Assembly (NCBI RefSeq): GCF_949987535.1
Contig: NC_080081.1
Coordinates: forward strand, 52,338,153 to 52,402,152
Reading direction: 5' to 3'
DNA from: Balaenoptera acutorostrata
Lineage: Eukaryota; Chordata; Mammalia; Artiodactyla; Balaenopteridae
Length of the DNA stretch: 64,000 nucleotides
The position numbers and the translations under genes were made by a program. The notes beneath the pieces were generated by a model, which had not been told where the DNA came from, made no database searches, and saw only the letters and a program-made list of their open reading frames with translations. Shown here one piece after another: positions 1 to 12,542 of the stretch (within the stretch, counting starts at the first letter, position 1; each line of letters starts with the position of its first letter).

Positions 1-1010
1 GGACAACTTGGGCCCCTCAGCCAGCCATCCGGGGATATAACCCCATCCACCAGTAGGCAGACCCAGCTTCAGGATACCTCAGACCTCAAAGTCAGCTGTA
101 CCAGGAAATACCCCACCCACCAGCAGGCCTACACTAGCTCTGGGATCCCCAGAACCTGGCAGCCAAAAACCCCAGGACCTGGATCCAACACCAGCAGGCT
201 GTCATTAGCCTGGGCATCCCTGGACCCCAACCCTGCCCACCAGCAGGTCAACTCTGAGACACCTTGTACACCTCAGCCAACTGCCTGAGGATCCAGCTCC
301 ACTCACCAGTGGTGACACCAGCTTTGGGAAACCCCGGAACCCACACCCAGCCATGTCAGGAGCCAGTAGCACCCACCAACAAGCAAATACTAGAGCTGGG
401 AACCTTAATGTTCTGCAGTTAGCTGATTTGTGACCAGCCCTGCTCACCAACAGCGGGCAGCCTCTGCACAAGACAGGACCAGACAACCAACCAGATCAGG
501 GGCCAGCCATGCCTACCAGACCAGGCAGAGTAGTCAGCCTGTCAAAACAGAAGGACCCACTCAGTCCACATAGGAACACCACTAAAGCATATAGGTCTGG
601 TGACCAGAGGGGAATGTGTGATTGGGACACATAGGACATCTCCTAAAAAAGCCACTTCTCCAAGGTTGAGAAATATAACCAACATACCAGATACATAGAA
701 ATAAACACAGCAAATAAGGCAAAATGAGGAGACAGAGGAATATATTCCAAAGAAAGGAATAAGATAATCCCCAGAAGAAAAACCAAGTAAAATAGAGATA
801 AGCAATCTACCTGATAAAAAGTTCAAGATAATAATCATAAAGATGTTCAAAGAACTTGAGAGAAGATTGGATGAACAGAGTGAGAAGTTAGAAGTATCTA
901 ACAAAGTGTTAGAGAATACAAAGAAGAACCAAACAGAGATGAAGAATACAGTAACTGACAAAATACACTACAAGGGATAGACAGTAGATTAGATGATACA
1001 GAGGAGCTAG
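1..1010 (+). mobile_element. 5'-end fragment of an older L1 (5'UTR plus ORF1 start)
   Basis: Noncoding L1 leader with CCACCAGCAGG-type tandem units, followed by a leader block (about 590-700) that recurs in two other L1 fragments of this window, at 43255-43345 and 50930-51020. The ORF1 start ATGAGGAGACAGAGG lies at 724, and the decayed ORF1 amino-terminal coiled-coil coding runs to about 1005. There is no ORF2 and no 3' end. The window edge cuts the left side, so the true 5' start is not visible. The level of decay (stops within a dozen codons of the ATG) says it is older than the L1 at 5308-12542. Subfamily not determined. Confidence 0.75.
43..500 (+). repeat. Imperfect tandem repeat of about 70 bp in an L1 5'UTR
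   Basis: The motif CACCAGCAGG or a close variant recurs at about 48, 118, 191, 238, 304, 376 and 446. The steps are about 70, 73, 47, 66, 72 and 70 bp. Between the motifs, 'CTCTGGGA..CCC..AACC' phrases recur with drift. Repeated CCACCAGC units of this kind are a known feature of the 5'UTR of several mammalian L1 lineages. Confidence 0.6.
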
Positions 1011-2013
1011 GGAGTATAGTTAGTATTGAGTATGTATAGTTTTCCCATATGGTTTTACATTCAACAGATAATTCTTTGACCCTCCCATTTGATTTTCTCT
1101 AAATAAACAATTTCCTTTATGACAATAGGATATTGTCCTGGTTTGAGATGCCCAGAAGCAGAATTTGAGATGGTGATTGAGGCATAAGTTGTTTATTGAG
1201 GTAGTGTTCTCTGGTGAAATCTGTGAGAACAGAGCAGGAGAAAAAGCCAAGCAAATTTATGGTTTTACCTGAAGTTTAGACTCAGCCTGATTTCATAGGG
1301 AGATCAAGAGTATTAATTGCATCACAAGTTGTCCTACCTTGAGATATTTTGCAGCTTATTATCCATCATTCATTGACTGGATACGTGGGGGCAATAGAAG
1401 ACATGTTCTCTGAGGTATTTCAATCTTCCCAGGGCAATTCTCTGGAAAAGAGTGTGGCTGTGAGTCTTTAAAAGTCAATACTCACACAACCCGGGGCATG
1501 AGTAAACAGGCCTGGTAAAAGTAATCTGAGGGTATTACCTGTTCGTCTAGAGCACATATATTCTAGCATTTCATTTCATGTTGTTTTAACTTGCTAGACT
1601 CATTCTTCCTGGGACTGGCAGCAGTCAGAATAATGAAGGTCCAGAATTTGGCCACAAACACCATTACTGACACTGCTAAGCCAGCAACCACTGCAGGGAT
1701 CAAGCAAGAATACAATATAAGATTTTGGTCTTTGTGCAAATAACATGTGCTCATGTGTAGCAGGACCCCAGCAGGAAATTTATTCTAGGGACCCAGAGCA
1801 GATGGTACAGTTGCCAATTGACCTTTACGGAACATTGTTCACTGCTTGACTTTACTGAAATAAAGAGGCAGGAAAAATATCAGCTTTCCCATTCTCAAAG
1901 TTCTATCTAATCCATCTAAGTATTTGTTCTGTAACCATACATACACATTGAAATAATTTATATTTTCCTCAAAATGATTCTTTCTGAGAATGAAATCTGG
2001 GGAAGATAATATT
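1011..2013. other. Unclassified noncoding stretch
   Basis: No gene found. 1140-1500 has the texture of an old interspersed repeat (a decayed 'TTTATTGAGG' phrase at about 1193), but I cannot name a family. On the minus strand, 1754-1563 holds a short open frame with a hydrophobic stretch, discussed in the findings. I see no promoter or exon structure I can defend. Confidence 0.4.
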
Positions 2014-2204
2014 AAGGTTGCCAGATAAAACACAGGATTCTCAGTTAAATTTGAATTTCAGATAAACAATAAATATTTTCTTAGTATAACTTTCCCCACA
2101 CAATATTTGGGACATACTTATCCTAAAACTTATTCATTGTTTATTTGAAATTTAAATTTAACTGGTAATCTTATATTTTTACCTACAAAATCTATCAACT
2201 ATAG
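2014..2204. mobile_element. Palindromic nonautonomous DNA transposon, MER53-like
   Basis: About 190 bp with long imperfect inverted arms. The left arm reads CAGTTAAATTTGAATTTCAG then ATAAACAATAAATATTTT. The right arm is its mirror: CATTGTTTATTTGAAATTTA then AATTTAACTGG. The outer ends GGTTGCCAGATAAAA and AAATCTATCAACTATAG are degraded complements of each other. This matches my memory of a widespread mammalian palindromic element usually named MER53. The structure is certain; the name is less so. Confidence 0.65.
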
Positions 2205-5200
2205 TCAATAGCCAGGGTAGTTAGAATATCATACAGTTACAGTGCGATGGTGTGTTATAATCTCAAACAAGGACACTTTAAAAAATCACTTGTCCTGAGT
2301 TTTTATTATCAATATACAAATTAAAGATAGAGTTGTTTTTACAAAGAAATAAGGAAAAACATCAAAATATATTCAAGTGCTTGGATTTTTTGCTCCTGTC
2401 AACTTCTTAGAAACATCAAATGTTAGACATACACTTACACACACAGGTATATGCTTGAACATACACACAATTATTCATCCTCATTAAGTTTTAAAAGCTA
2501 CTGCTTGGTGAGGTTACCGTATCAATTTATAAATGATACATAAAAAAAAAAAAAATCTCCACTCCCCTGCAGTGCCAGTTGAAAATAAACTGCATCGCCT
2601 TCACCACTGAGCAGAGCGGTGCTGCACTTCTTGCTATAATATCACTTGGAATTGGTGACATCAATCACACTGAGGAACCCCACCAATTGGAAGGAAAAGG
2701 AACTTTCTTTATGTGTGATCTCCCTCTAGGAATGGAGAAAGGAGTCAGTTTTTCTTGTCCACACTTTCTTTTGCTTTTCATTTTTGTATTACTATTTGAG
2801 AATATTTATCACAGCAGGTATTCCTTTATCTACTCACACATACCATTAACAAGCCAAAGTGTTTGCATGTGTTCCCTATATGCAACACCAGTTGGTTTGT
2901 TTTTAATAAAAAGTCCCTGAAGAAACAAAACAGTTTAAAAAAAGATAAAAATAATTTTTAACAATTTAAAATTAATGATAATAAAACTTCCAGCCATATA
3001 AATGAAGCCTGATTTTGCTTTAAGAGAAAATGCTTTTGATTTGTTTAAAAAGACTTTTATGGCAGAGCTCTACAGATCATTCAGTTTGAATTTTATTTCA
3101 AAATAAATTTGAATTAATCCAGTGTTTAGGAAGCTTGAAACTTAGATCTATAAAAATAATAAAAGGTTCACTAATCCATTCACAACACTGAGCATTAACC
3201 AGGTTTTTAGTAAAGTGTTTGGTTTGGTCTTTTGTTTGTTTTCTTGTTTGCTTCCTTGCTACTTTTTTAAATTTTAGCTTTTAACCTTTTTCTTTTAGTT
3301 TTTCAGATGCCTGTTTCGTTATTCCCCTCCAGCACGTCAATCAGAGTTGTACCTAATTGCCAGTCTTTAAATTCATCTGTTTAGAGCACAATAATAGATT
3401 TCTGCTTTTCTGATTGGACACCAACTGAAACAATGCTTCAGCAGACGTATGGAAAGCAAAGAGGAATAATAACTATTTGCTGTTTAAAAAGCAATAGCAA
3501 AATTATATCTTTACATCCTGAGAATTAATATTGTGCAATAATACCAAAATGTAAGAGAAAGGAGAGGAAAAGACCAAAGGGCAATAAAAGCATTTTAATT
3601 TGTCTTTCTGATGACAATACAAAGGTGAGATAGAGATATTTATGAGAAAGGAGGGAATAAACACAAGTATAAGTAACAATATGATAGAGGTAACAACCAG
3701 AAGAACAAAATATAATGAAAAACATACAAATCAACATAGAAATTTGATCTATAAAGTGGATGGTGGGAAAAGAAGAAAACAATATGTAAAAATTGATCAA
3801 TGGAAAATAAAAAAGATGGTAAAAATGAGCTCTGAGGTAACAAGTATTTTCTGAAGTGTAATTGAGTAAACTACAGATCAGAACAAAGACTCTCAGATTA
3901 TTTTGAAATCTTGTCATGATACATAAGATCAAGAGCTGGCCAAAAAAATAAAAAGAGAGAGAGCAAAGAAGAGAGTGAGAGAAATGGGGAAATAAACAAC
4001 TGTTAAGAAAAAAGAAAAGTCAACTATCCCAAAGAAACATATTTAAATGTAAGCATTTCTTCAAAAGTGTAAAATAAAAGAATGAAAAAAAGTATATTTT
4101 AGGCACATATGATGGAAAGAAAAGAAGTGTTACAGAATACACAAAATATGCTATGATACAGAGCATTTGAATAATTAAAAACTTGAACTTATTTATGATT
4201 GATAGGTAGAGAGGGAACATATCATATTGATATGTATTGTCATCTGCATTTGTAAATGCAATTTTCTGGATATATTATTTAAAGATGAAGAATATTTGTA
4301 TGAAGATATTTTTTAAATGTGGTTAAAATTTTTAAAGGGCAATATAAATAAATACATACATAGTCTTCATTTTATGGTGCAAGTTAACATGATAAAGATG
4401 CCAGGTCTTCTCAAAGCAATCTAGAAATCCAATTCCATTTTAATTAAACATCTAATGGATTTTTAATTTAATATGTTTTACAAACAGTCTTAGGGAAAAA
4501 GTTCACAGTACCTATGGAAATGTTGGAATTAAATAAATGATGTAGGAAGATTTGTTCTACAGATGTTAAAATGTTACCTACTCATGGTAATAAAAATAAA
4601 CAAATAAATAAACAAGTGAATTAATTAATTAATGAACAAATACAGGCAAACAGATGTTACTGAGAAATAAATAGGAAACTAGATTTCAAAAGACAATTGA
4701 GTGTCCAGCAAGAGACACATATGAAAACACAATATGTAATCAAAGAAGTATTACAAATGTGCAGACATTGCTGTTTTAAAACTGTTCCAATATATGGACT
4801 AAAATAAAGGAGTTTTTATACCATACACAAATGTGTCCTCCAGTTGGAAAAAATCACCTAAATGGGAAAGACAATTTTAAAATGTAATTGAAGAAAATAT
4901 AGGAAAATATACTTGTTACACTAAGGGAAATAGTTCTAAAGGACACCCAAAAGCACAACTCATAAGATAAAATTTTTTGGCTTTGAAATCATTAAAAGTA
5001 ATTATATCTGCTCCATATGGAATACTATAGATGGAGTTAACAGACAGGTCACATTTTTGAGAAGATATATATGTAAAATCTTAAACCAGCAAGGCAATAT
5101 ATATATTTATACATATTAACAAAAGAAGTACAGAAATCCACCAAAAATATTGATCCTTGGCTTTGATTTTGTTTTTAGATTTTTTAATGCACTTATCTAT

Positions 5201-5307
5201 GTAAAACTACACGCAAACATATGAAACACACACATACACACACACAGATTATTTTAGCTACTCAACTTCACTAGCATTTAGAAAAACGTACTTTTAAACC
5301 ACTATGA
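2205..5307. other. AT-rich noncoding DNA, nothing recognised
   Basis: No gene or RNA is supported. It contains A-rich low-complexity DNA (A13 near 2543-2555, an AAATAAATAAAC tract near 4590-4640) and a short CA-rich stretch near 5228-5247. A 113-codon open frame at 2582-2920 has no recognisable domain and is probably chance. The last 12 bases (5296-5307) are the left target-site duplication of the L1 that follows. Confidence 0.5.
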
Positions 5308-5318
5308 GGGAGGAGCTT

Positions 5319-5329
5319 CAAGATGGCGG
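5319..5329 (+). promoter_or_regulatory. YY1-type site at the L1 5' end
   Basis: CAAGATGGCGG lies about 11 bp from the element's start. In human L1 the equivalent CAAGATGGC site binds YY1 and directs accurate transcription initiation at +1. Function in this copy is inferred from position and motif only. A diverged version (CAAGATGGTGG, 50018-50028) occupies the same place in the L1 fragment starting at 50010. Confidence 0.6.
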
Positions 5330-6532
5330 AAGAGTAAGACATGGAGATCACCTTCCTCCCTACAAATACATCAGAAATACATCTACATGTGGAACAACCC
5401 CTACAGAACACCTACTGAATGCTGGCAGAAGAACTCAGACCTCCCAAAAGGAAAGAAACTCCCCACGTACCTGGGTAGGGCAAAAGAAAAAAGAAAAAAC
5501 ACAGACAAAATAGGGACGGACCTGCACCAGTGGGAGGGAGCTGTGAAGGAGGAAAGGTTTCCACACACTAGGAAGCGCCTTTGTGGGTGGAGACTGTGGG
5601 TGGCAGAGGGGGGAAGCTTTGGAGCCACAGAGGAGAGTGCAGCCACAGGGGTGCAGAGTGCAAAGCAGAGAGATTCCCGCACAGAGGCTCGGCACCGAGC
5701 AGCACTCACCAGCCCGAGAGGCTTGTCTGCTCACCCGCCGGGGCGGGTGGGGGCTGGGAGCTGAAGCTCCTGCTTTGGAAGTCAGATCCCAGAGAGAGGA
5801 CTGGGGTTGGCTGGGTGAACACAGCCTGAAGGGGGCTAGTGTGCCACAGCTAGCCAGGAGTGTGTCCACGAGAAGGTCTGGAGCTGCCGAAGAGGCAAGA
5901 GACTACTCCTTGCCTCTTTCTTTCGTGGTGCACGAGGAGAGGGGATTCAGAGCAACAACTAAACAAGCTCCAGAGATGGGTGCGAGCCGCAGCTATCAGC
6001 GTGACACCAGAGATGGGCATGAGATGCTAAGCCTGCTGCTGCAGGCACCAAGAAGCCTGTGTGCAAGCACAAGTCACTATCCACACCTCCCCTCCTGGGA
6101 GCCTGTGTAGACCACCACTACCAGGGTCCCGTGATCCAGGGACAACTTCCCTGGGAGAACACATGGCACGCCTCAGGCTGGTGCAACGCCACACCAGCTT
6201 CTGTCACCGCAGGTGTGCCCCACATTCCATGTCCCTCCCTCTCCTCGGCCTGAGTGAGCCAGAGCCCCATAATCAGCTCCTACTTTAACCCCTTCCTATC
6301 TGAGTGGAGAACAGATGCCCTCAGGAGACCTATATGCAAAAATGGGGCAAAAACCAAGGCTGAACCCCAGGAGCTGTGTGAACAAACAAGAGAAAGGGAA
6401 ATTTCTACCAGAAGCCTCAAGAGCAGCGAATTAAATCTCCACAATCAACTTGACGTACCCTGCTGCATCTGTGGAATAACTGAATAGACAACAAATGATC
6501 GCAAATTGAGGCAGTGGACGTTGGGAGCAATG

Positions 6533-6556
<24 letters not shown>
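6533..6556. repeat. (TA)n microsatellite in the L1 5'UTR
   Basis: About 24 bp of alternating TA, followed by a T-rich stretch that belongs to the element. Likely grown after insertion. Confidence 0.9.
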
Positions 6557-6564
<8 letters not shown>

Positions 6565-6659
6565 CCTTTTTCTCTTTTTGTGAGTCTGTATGTGTATGCT
6601 TCTGTGTGACATTGTCTGTATAGCTTTGCATTTACCATTTGTCCTAGGAATATTTCTAT

Positions 6660-6855
6660 CCTTTTTTTTTTTTTTTCTTTTTTCTTTTTTTTAGTATAGT
6701 TTTAAGCACTTGTTATAACTGGTGGAATTGTTTTTTGGTTTAGTTGCTCTCTTCTTTCTTTCTTTCTTTTTTTATTACTTTTTAATTTTTTTAAAAAATT
6801 TTAATAATTATTTTTATTTTAATAACTTTCTTTCTTTCTTTCTTTCTTTTTTTCT
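6660..6855. repeat. T-rich and (TTTC)n tract in the L1 5'UTR
   Basis: T runs separated by single C residues, then TTTCTTTCTTTC near 6756-6768 and again at 6829-6849. Such a tract lies at this point in related cetartiodactyl L1 leaders, so part of it was probably inherited with the element. Confidence 0.8.
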
Positions 6856-7365
6856 TCCTTTTATTCTGAGCTGTGTGGATGACAGGGTCTTGGCGCTCCG
6901 GCTGGGCATCAGGCTTGTGCCTCTGAGGTGGGAGAGCCGAGTTCAAAACATAGGTCCACCAGAGACCTCCCAGCCCCATGTAATATCAAACTGTGAAAAT
7001 CTCCCAGAGATCTCCATCTCAATGCCAAGCCCCAGCTCCATTCAACGACCAGAAAGATACAGTGTTGGACACCCTATGTCAAACAGCTAGCAAGACAGGA
7101 ACACAAACAAACGCATAAGCAGAGAGGCTGCCTAGAATCATAAGGTCACAAACACCTGAAAACACACCACCAGATGCGGACCTGCTCAACAGAAAGACAA
7201 GATCCATCCTCGCCTAACAGAACACAGGCACTCATCCCCTCCACCAGGAAGCCTGCACAACCCACTGAACCAACCTTAGCCACTGGGGGCAGACACCAAA
7301 AACAACGGGAACTATGAACGTGCAGGCTGTGAAAAGGAGACCCCAAACACAGTTACTTAAACAAA

Positions 7366-8260
7366 ATGAGAAGACAGAGAAACACAAAGCAGATGAAGGA
7401 GCAAGGTACAAACCCACCAGATCAAACAAATGAAGAGGAAATAGGCAGTCTACCTAAAAAAGAATTCAGAGTAATGATAGTAAAGATGATTAAAAATCTT
7501 GGAAATAGAATGGAGAAAATAAAAGAAACGTTTAACAAAGACCTAGAAGAACTAAAGAGCAAAGAAACAATTACGAACAACACAATAAATGAAATTAAAA
7601 AATTCTCTAGAAGGAATCAATAGCAGAATGACTGAGGCAGAAGAACAGATAAGTGACCTGGAAGATAAAATAGTGGAAATAACTACTGCCGAGCAGAATA
7701 AAGAAAAAAGAATGAAAAGAATTGAGGACAGTCTCAGAGACGTCTGGGACAACATTAAACGCACCAACATTTGAATTATAGGGGTTCCAGAGGAAGAAGA
7801 GAAAACGAAAGGGACTGAGAAAATATTTGAAGAGATTATAGTTGAAAACTTCCCTACTATTGCAAAGGAAAGAGTTAATCAAGTCCAGGAAGTGCAGAGA
7901 GACCCATACAGAATAAATCCAAGGAGAAACACGCCAAGACACATATTAATCAAACTATCAAAAACTAAATACAAAGAAAAATTATTAAAAGCAGCAAGGG
8001 AAAAACAACAAATAACACACAAGGGAATCCCCATAAGGTTAACAGTTGATCTTTCAGCAGAAATACTGCAGGGCAGAAGGGAGTGGCAGGACATATTTAA
8101 AGTGATGAAAGGGAAAAACCTACAACCAAGATTACTCTACCCAGCAAGGATCTCATTCAGATTCGATGGAGAAATTAAAACCTTTACTGACAAACAAAAA
8201 CTAAGAGAATTCAGCACCACAAAACCAGCTTTACAACAAACGTTAAAGGAACTTCTCTAG
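7366..8260 (+). pseudogene. L1 ORF1 (RNA-binding chaperone), broken
   Basis: ORF1p coats L1 RNA as a trimer with nucleic-acid chaperone activity. The ATG at 7366 opens MRRQRNTKQMKEQG. Next comes a Glu/Lys-rich coiled coil (EEQISDLEDKI region), then the RRM start IIGVPEEEE (about 7775-7801), and the carboxy-terminal domain ending in LQQTLKELL (about 8230-8257) before TAG. Two lesions are visible: a frameshift around 7592-7603, where an A run appears to have gained a base (first frame ends at 7623, second frame already open at 7589), and an in-frame TGA at 7772-7774. With those set aside the length (about 298 codons) is normal for mammalian ORF1. No functional protein is expected. Confidence 0.9.
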
Positions 8261-8318
8261 GGAGGAAACACAAGAGAAGGAAAAGACCTACAATAAGAAA
8301 CCCAAAACAATTAAGAAA

Positions 8319-11300
8319 ATGGTAATAGGAACATACATATTGATAATTACCTTAAATGTAAATGGATTAAATGCTCCAATTAAAAGACATAGATTGGCTG
8401 AATGGATATGAAAACAAGACCCATATATACGGTGTCTACAAGAGACCCACTTCAGACGTAGGGACACATACAGACTGAAAGTGAGGGGATGGAAAAAGAT
8501 ATTCCATGCAAATGGAAACCAAAAGAAAGCTGGAGTAGCAATTCTCATATCAGGCAAAATACACTTTAAAACAAAGACTATTACAAGAGGCAAAGAAGGA
8601 CACTACATAATGATCAAGGGATCAATCCAAGAAGAAGATATAACTATTGTAAATATTTATGCACCCAACATAGGAACACCTCAATACATAAGGCAAATAC
8701 TAACAGCCATAAAAGGGGAAATCGACAGTAACACAATAATAGAACGGGACTTTAACACCCCACTTTCGCCAATGGACAGATCTTCCAAAATAAAAATAAA
8801 CAAGGAGACACAAGCTTTAAATGATACATTAAACAAGATGGACTTCTTTGATATTTATAAGACATTCCATCCAAAAACAACAGAATACAATTTCTTCTCA
8901 AGTGTGCATGCAACATTCTCCAGGATAGGTCATATCTTGGGTCACAAATCAAGCCTTGGTACATTTAAGAAAATTGAAATCATATCAAGTATCTTTACTG
9001 ACCACGATGCTATGAGACTAGATATCAATTACAGGAAGAAATCTGTAAAAAATACAAATACATGGAGGCTAAACAGTGCACTACTAAATAACCAAGAGTT
9101 CACTGAAGAAATCAGAGGAAATCAGAAAATACCTAAAAACAAATGACAATGAAAACACGATAACCCAAAACCTATGGGATGCAGCAAAAGCAGTTCTAAG
9201 AGGGAAGTTTATAGCAATAGAATCTTACCTCAAGAAACAAGAAACATCTCAAATAAACAACCTAACCTTACACCTAAAGCAATTAGAGAAAGAAGAAAAA
9301 AGAAACCTCAAAGTTAGCAGAAGGGAGGAAATCATAAAGATCAGATCAGAAATAAATAAAAAAGAAATGAAGGAAACTATAGCAAAGATCAGTAAAACTA
9401 AAAGCTTGTTCTCTGAGAAGATAAACAAAAATGATAAACCATTATCCAGACTTATCAAGAGAAAATGAGAGAAGACTCAAATCAACAGAATTAGAAATGA
9501 AAAAGAAGTAACAACAAACACTGCAGAAATTCAAAGGATCGTGAGAGATTACTACAAGCAACTCTATGCCAAAAAAATGGGTAAACTGTATGAAGTGGAC
9601 AAGTTCTTAGAAAAACACAACTTTCCAAGACTGAACCAGGAAGAAATAGAAATATAAACAGACCAATCACCAGCACTGAAATTGAAACTGTGATTAAAAA
9701 TCTTCCAACAAACAAAAACCCAGGACCAGATGGCTTCACATGCAAATTCTACCAAGCATTTAGAGAAGAGGTAATACCTACCCTTCTCAAACTCTTCCAA
9801 AATATATCAGAGGGAGGAACACACCCAAACTCATTCTACGAGGCCACCATCACCCTGATATCAAACCAAAGATGTCACAAAGAAAGAAAATTACAGGCCA
9901 GTAACACTGATGAACATAGATGTAAAAATCATCAACAAAATATTAGCAAACAGATTCCAACAGCACATTAAAAGGATCATACACCATGATCAAGTGGCTT
10001 GCCTCAGGAATGCAAGGATTCTTCAATATACACAAATCAATCAATGTGATAAACCATATTAACAAACTGAAGGAGAAAACCCATATGATCATCTCAATAG
10101 ATGCAGAGAAAGCTTTTGACAAAATTCAACACCCATTTATGATAAAAACCCTCGAGAATGTAGGCATAGAGGGAACTTGCCTCAACATAATAAAGGCCAT
10201 ATATGACAAACGCACAGCCAACATCATCCTCAATGGTGAAAAACTGAAACCATTTCCACTAAGATCAGGAACAAGACAAGGTTGCCCACTCTCACCACTA
10301 TTATTCAACATAGTTTTGGAACTTTTAGCCACAGCAACCAGAGAAGAAAAAGAAATAAAAGGAATCCAAATCGGAAAAGAAGAAGTAAAGCTGTCACTGT
10401 TTTCAGATGACATGATACTATACATAGAGAATCCTAAAGATGCTACCAGAAACCTACTAGAGCTAATCAATGAATTTGGTAAAGTAGCAGTATGCAAAAT
10501 TAATGCACAGAAATCTCTTGCATTCCTATACACTAATGATGAAAAATCTGAAAGTGAAATTAAGAAAACACTCCCATTTACCATTGCAACAAAAAGAATA
10601 AAATAACTAGGAATAAACCTACCTAAGGAGACAAAAGACCTGTATGCAGAAAATTATAAGACACTGATGAAAGAAATTAAAGATGATACAAAAAGATGGA
10701 GAGATATACCATGTTCTTGGATTGGAAGAATCAATATTGTGAAAATGACTATACTACCCAAAGCAATCTACAGATTCAATGCAATTTCTATCAAACTTCC
10801 AGTGGCAATTTTCACAGACTAGAACAAAAAATTTCATAATTTGTATGGAAACAAAAAAGACCCCGAATAGCTGAAGCAATCTTGAGAAAGAAAACCAGAG
10901 CTGGTGGAATCAGACTCCCAGCCTTCAGACTATACTGCAAAGCTACAGTAATCAAGACAGTATGGTACTGTCTCAAAAACAGAAATATAGATCAATGGAA
11001 CAGGATAGAAAGCCCAGAGATAAACCCATGCACATATAGTCACCTTATCTTTGATAAAGGTATCAAGGATATACAATGGAGAAAAGACAGCCTTTTCAAT
11101 AAGTGGTGCTGGGAAAACTGGACAGCTACATGTAAAAGAATGAAATTAGAACAATCCCTAACACCATACACAAAAATAAACTCAAAATGGATTAAAGACC
11201 TAAATATAAGACTACACACTATAAATCTCTTAGAGGAAAAAATAGGCAGAACATTCTATGACATAAATTACAGCAAGATCATTTTTTCACCCCCCTCCTA

Positions 11301-12121
11301 GAGAAATGGAAATAAAATCCAAAATAAACAAATTGACCTAATGAAACTTAAAAGCTTTTGCACAGCAAAGGAAACCATAAACAAGACAAAAAGACAATCC
11401 TCAGAGTAGGAGAATATATTTGCAAATGAAGCAACTGGCAAAGGATTAATCTCCAAAATTTACAAGCAGCTCATGTAGGTCAATATCAAAAAAACAAAAA
11501 ACCCAATCCAAAAGTGAGCAGAAGACCTAAATAGATATTTCTCCAAAGAAGCTATACAGATTGCCACCAAATACATGAACGCATGCTCAACATCATTAAT
11601 CATTAGAGAAATGCAAATCAACAGTACAATGAGGTATCATTTTACACTGGTCAGAATGTCCATCATCAAAATCTACAAATAATAAATGCTGGAGAGGGTG
11701 TGGAGAAAAGGGAACCCTCTTGCACTGTTGGTGGAAATGTAAATTGATACAGCCACTATGGGGAACAGTATGGAGGTTCCTCAAAAACTAAAAATATAAC
11801 TACCATACTACCCAGCAATCCCACTATGGGGCATATATCCTGAGAAAACGATAATTCAAAAAGAATCATGTACCACAATGTTCATTGCAGCTCTATTTAC
11901 AAAAGCCAGAACATGGAAGCAACCTAAGTGTCCATCGACAGATGAAAGGGTAAAGAAGATGTGGCACATATATACAATGGAATATCACTCAGCCACAAAA
12001 TGAAACGAAATTGAGTTATTTGTATCGAGGTGGATGAACCTAGAGTCTGTCATACGAGTGAAGTAAGTCAGAAAGAGGAAAAGAAATACTGAATGCTACC
12101 ACATATATATGGAATGTAAAA
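8319..12121 (+). pseudogene. L1 ORF2 (endonuclease and reverse transcriptase), broken
   Basis: ORF2p nicks target DNA and reverse-transcribes L1 RNA. The ATG at 8319 leads into ITLNVNGLNAPIKRHRLAEW, the start of the APE-type endonuclease. Its closing Asp-His pair sits in TDHDAMRL (about 8997-9020). The RT domain begins near 9690 (NPGPDGF), with [12 protein letters not shown] (about 10096-10131), [13 protein letters not shown] (about 10270-10308) and the catalytic box FSDD at 10400-10411; human L1 has FADD. The carboxy region is recognisable to about 12121. Lesions include TGA at 8409-8411, a shift near 9105-9146, stops near 9465 and 9656, and reading that passes through all three frames (9690, 9986 and 10882 openings). 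Clearly dead. Confidence 0.9.
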
Positions 12122-12494
12122 AAAAAAAAAAAAAAGAAAAAATGGTCATGAACAATCTAGGGGCAGGACGGGAATAAGGATGTAAACCTACTAGAGAATG
12201 GAGTTGAGGACATGGGGAGGGGGAAGGGTACCTGGGACAAAGTGAGAGAGTGGCATGGACATATATACACTACCAAATATAAAACCGATAGCTAGTGGGA
12301 AGCAGCCACATAGCACAGGGAGATCATCTCAGTGCTTTGTGACCACCTAGCAGGGTGGGATAGGGAGGGTGGGAGGGAGGGAGGCGTAGGAGGGAAGAGA
12401 TATGTGGATAAATGTATATGTGTAGCTGGTTCACTTTGTTATAATGTAGAAACTAACATCATTGTAACGCAATTATACTCTAATAAAGATGTTC

Positions 12495-12542
12495 AAAAAA
12501 AAAAAAAGCTACCCTAAGACAAAAGACAAAAAAAAAAAAAAA
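12495..12542 (+). repeat. Double poly(A) tail with a 20-nt insert
   Basis: A13 (12495-12507), then GCTACCCTAAGACAAAAGAC (12508-12527), then A15 (12528-12542), and then the likely right target duplication. Two A tracts bracketing unique sequence inside the target duplication is the mark of a short 3' transduction. Slippage or a later insertion is the alternative. Confidence 0.7.

Larger units (their letters stand above)
5308..12542 (+). mobile_element. Full-length, inactive L1 retrotransposon, cetartiodactyl type
   Basis: Structure in order: 5' start GGAGGAGCTTCAAGATGGCG, a 5'UTR of about 2.06 kb, ORF1 (7366-8260), a short spacer, ORF2 (8319 to about 12121), a 3'UTR with GGTGGGATAGGGAGGGTGGG and CAATTATACTCTAATAAAGA, then poly(A). 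At about 7.2 kb it is essentially full length. The likely target-site duplication is AAACCACTATGA (5296-5307) against AGAACACTATAA (12542-12553), matching 9 of 12. Both ORFs carry frameshifts and stops, so it cannot move on its own. It is the youngest-looking LINE here. The antisense and 5'UTR open frames inside it are not genes. Confidence 0.93.

Noticed and set aside
43..500. Evenly spaced short repeats that might suggest a CRISPR array
   Set aside because: The units are imperfect, the intervening DNA is also repetitive, spacing varies (47-73 bp), and the block sits in an L1 leader of a mammalian genome.
2579..2920. 113-codon plus-strand open frame
   Set aside because: No domain, no promoter, no splice context. 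Open frames of this length occur by chance in 64 kb of six frames.
3525..3932. Overlapping hydrophobic frames on the minus strand
   Set aside because: AT-rich DNA read antisense gives Phe/Ile/Leu-rich frames; no membrane-protein family fits and frames overlap in two registers.
5387..6288. Several overlapping open frames on both strands, up to 175 codons
   Set aside because: They lie in the GC-rich L1 5'UTR, lack any known domain and overlap one another in different frames.
10126..10584. 152-codon minus-strand open frame
   Set aside because: It is the antisense shadow of the L1 RT domain.
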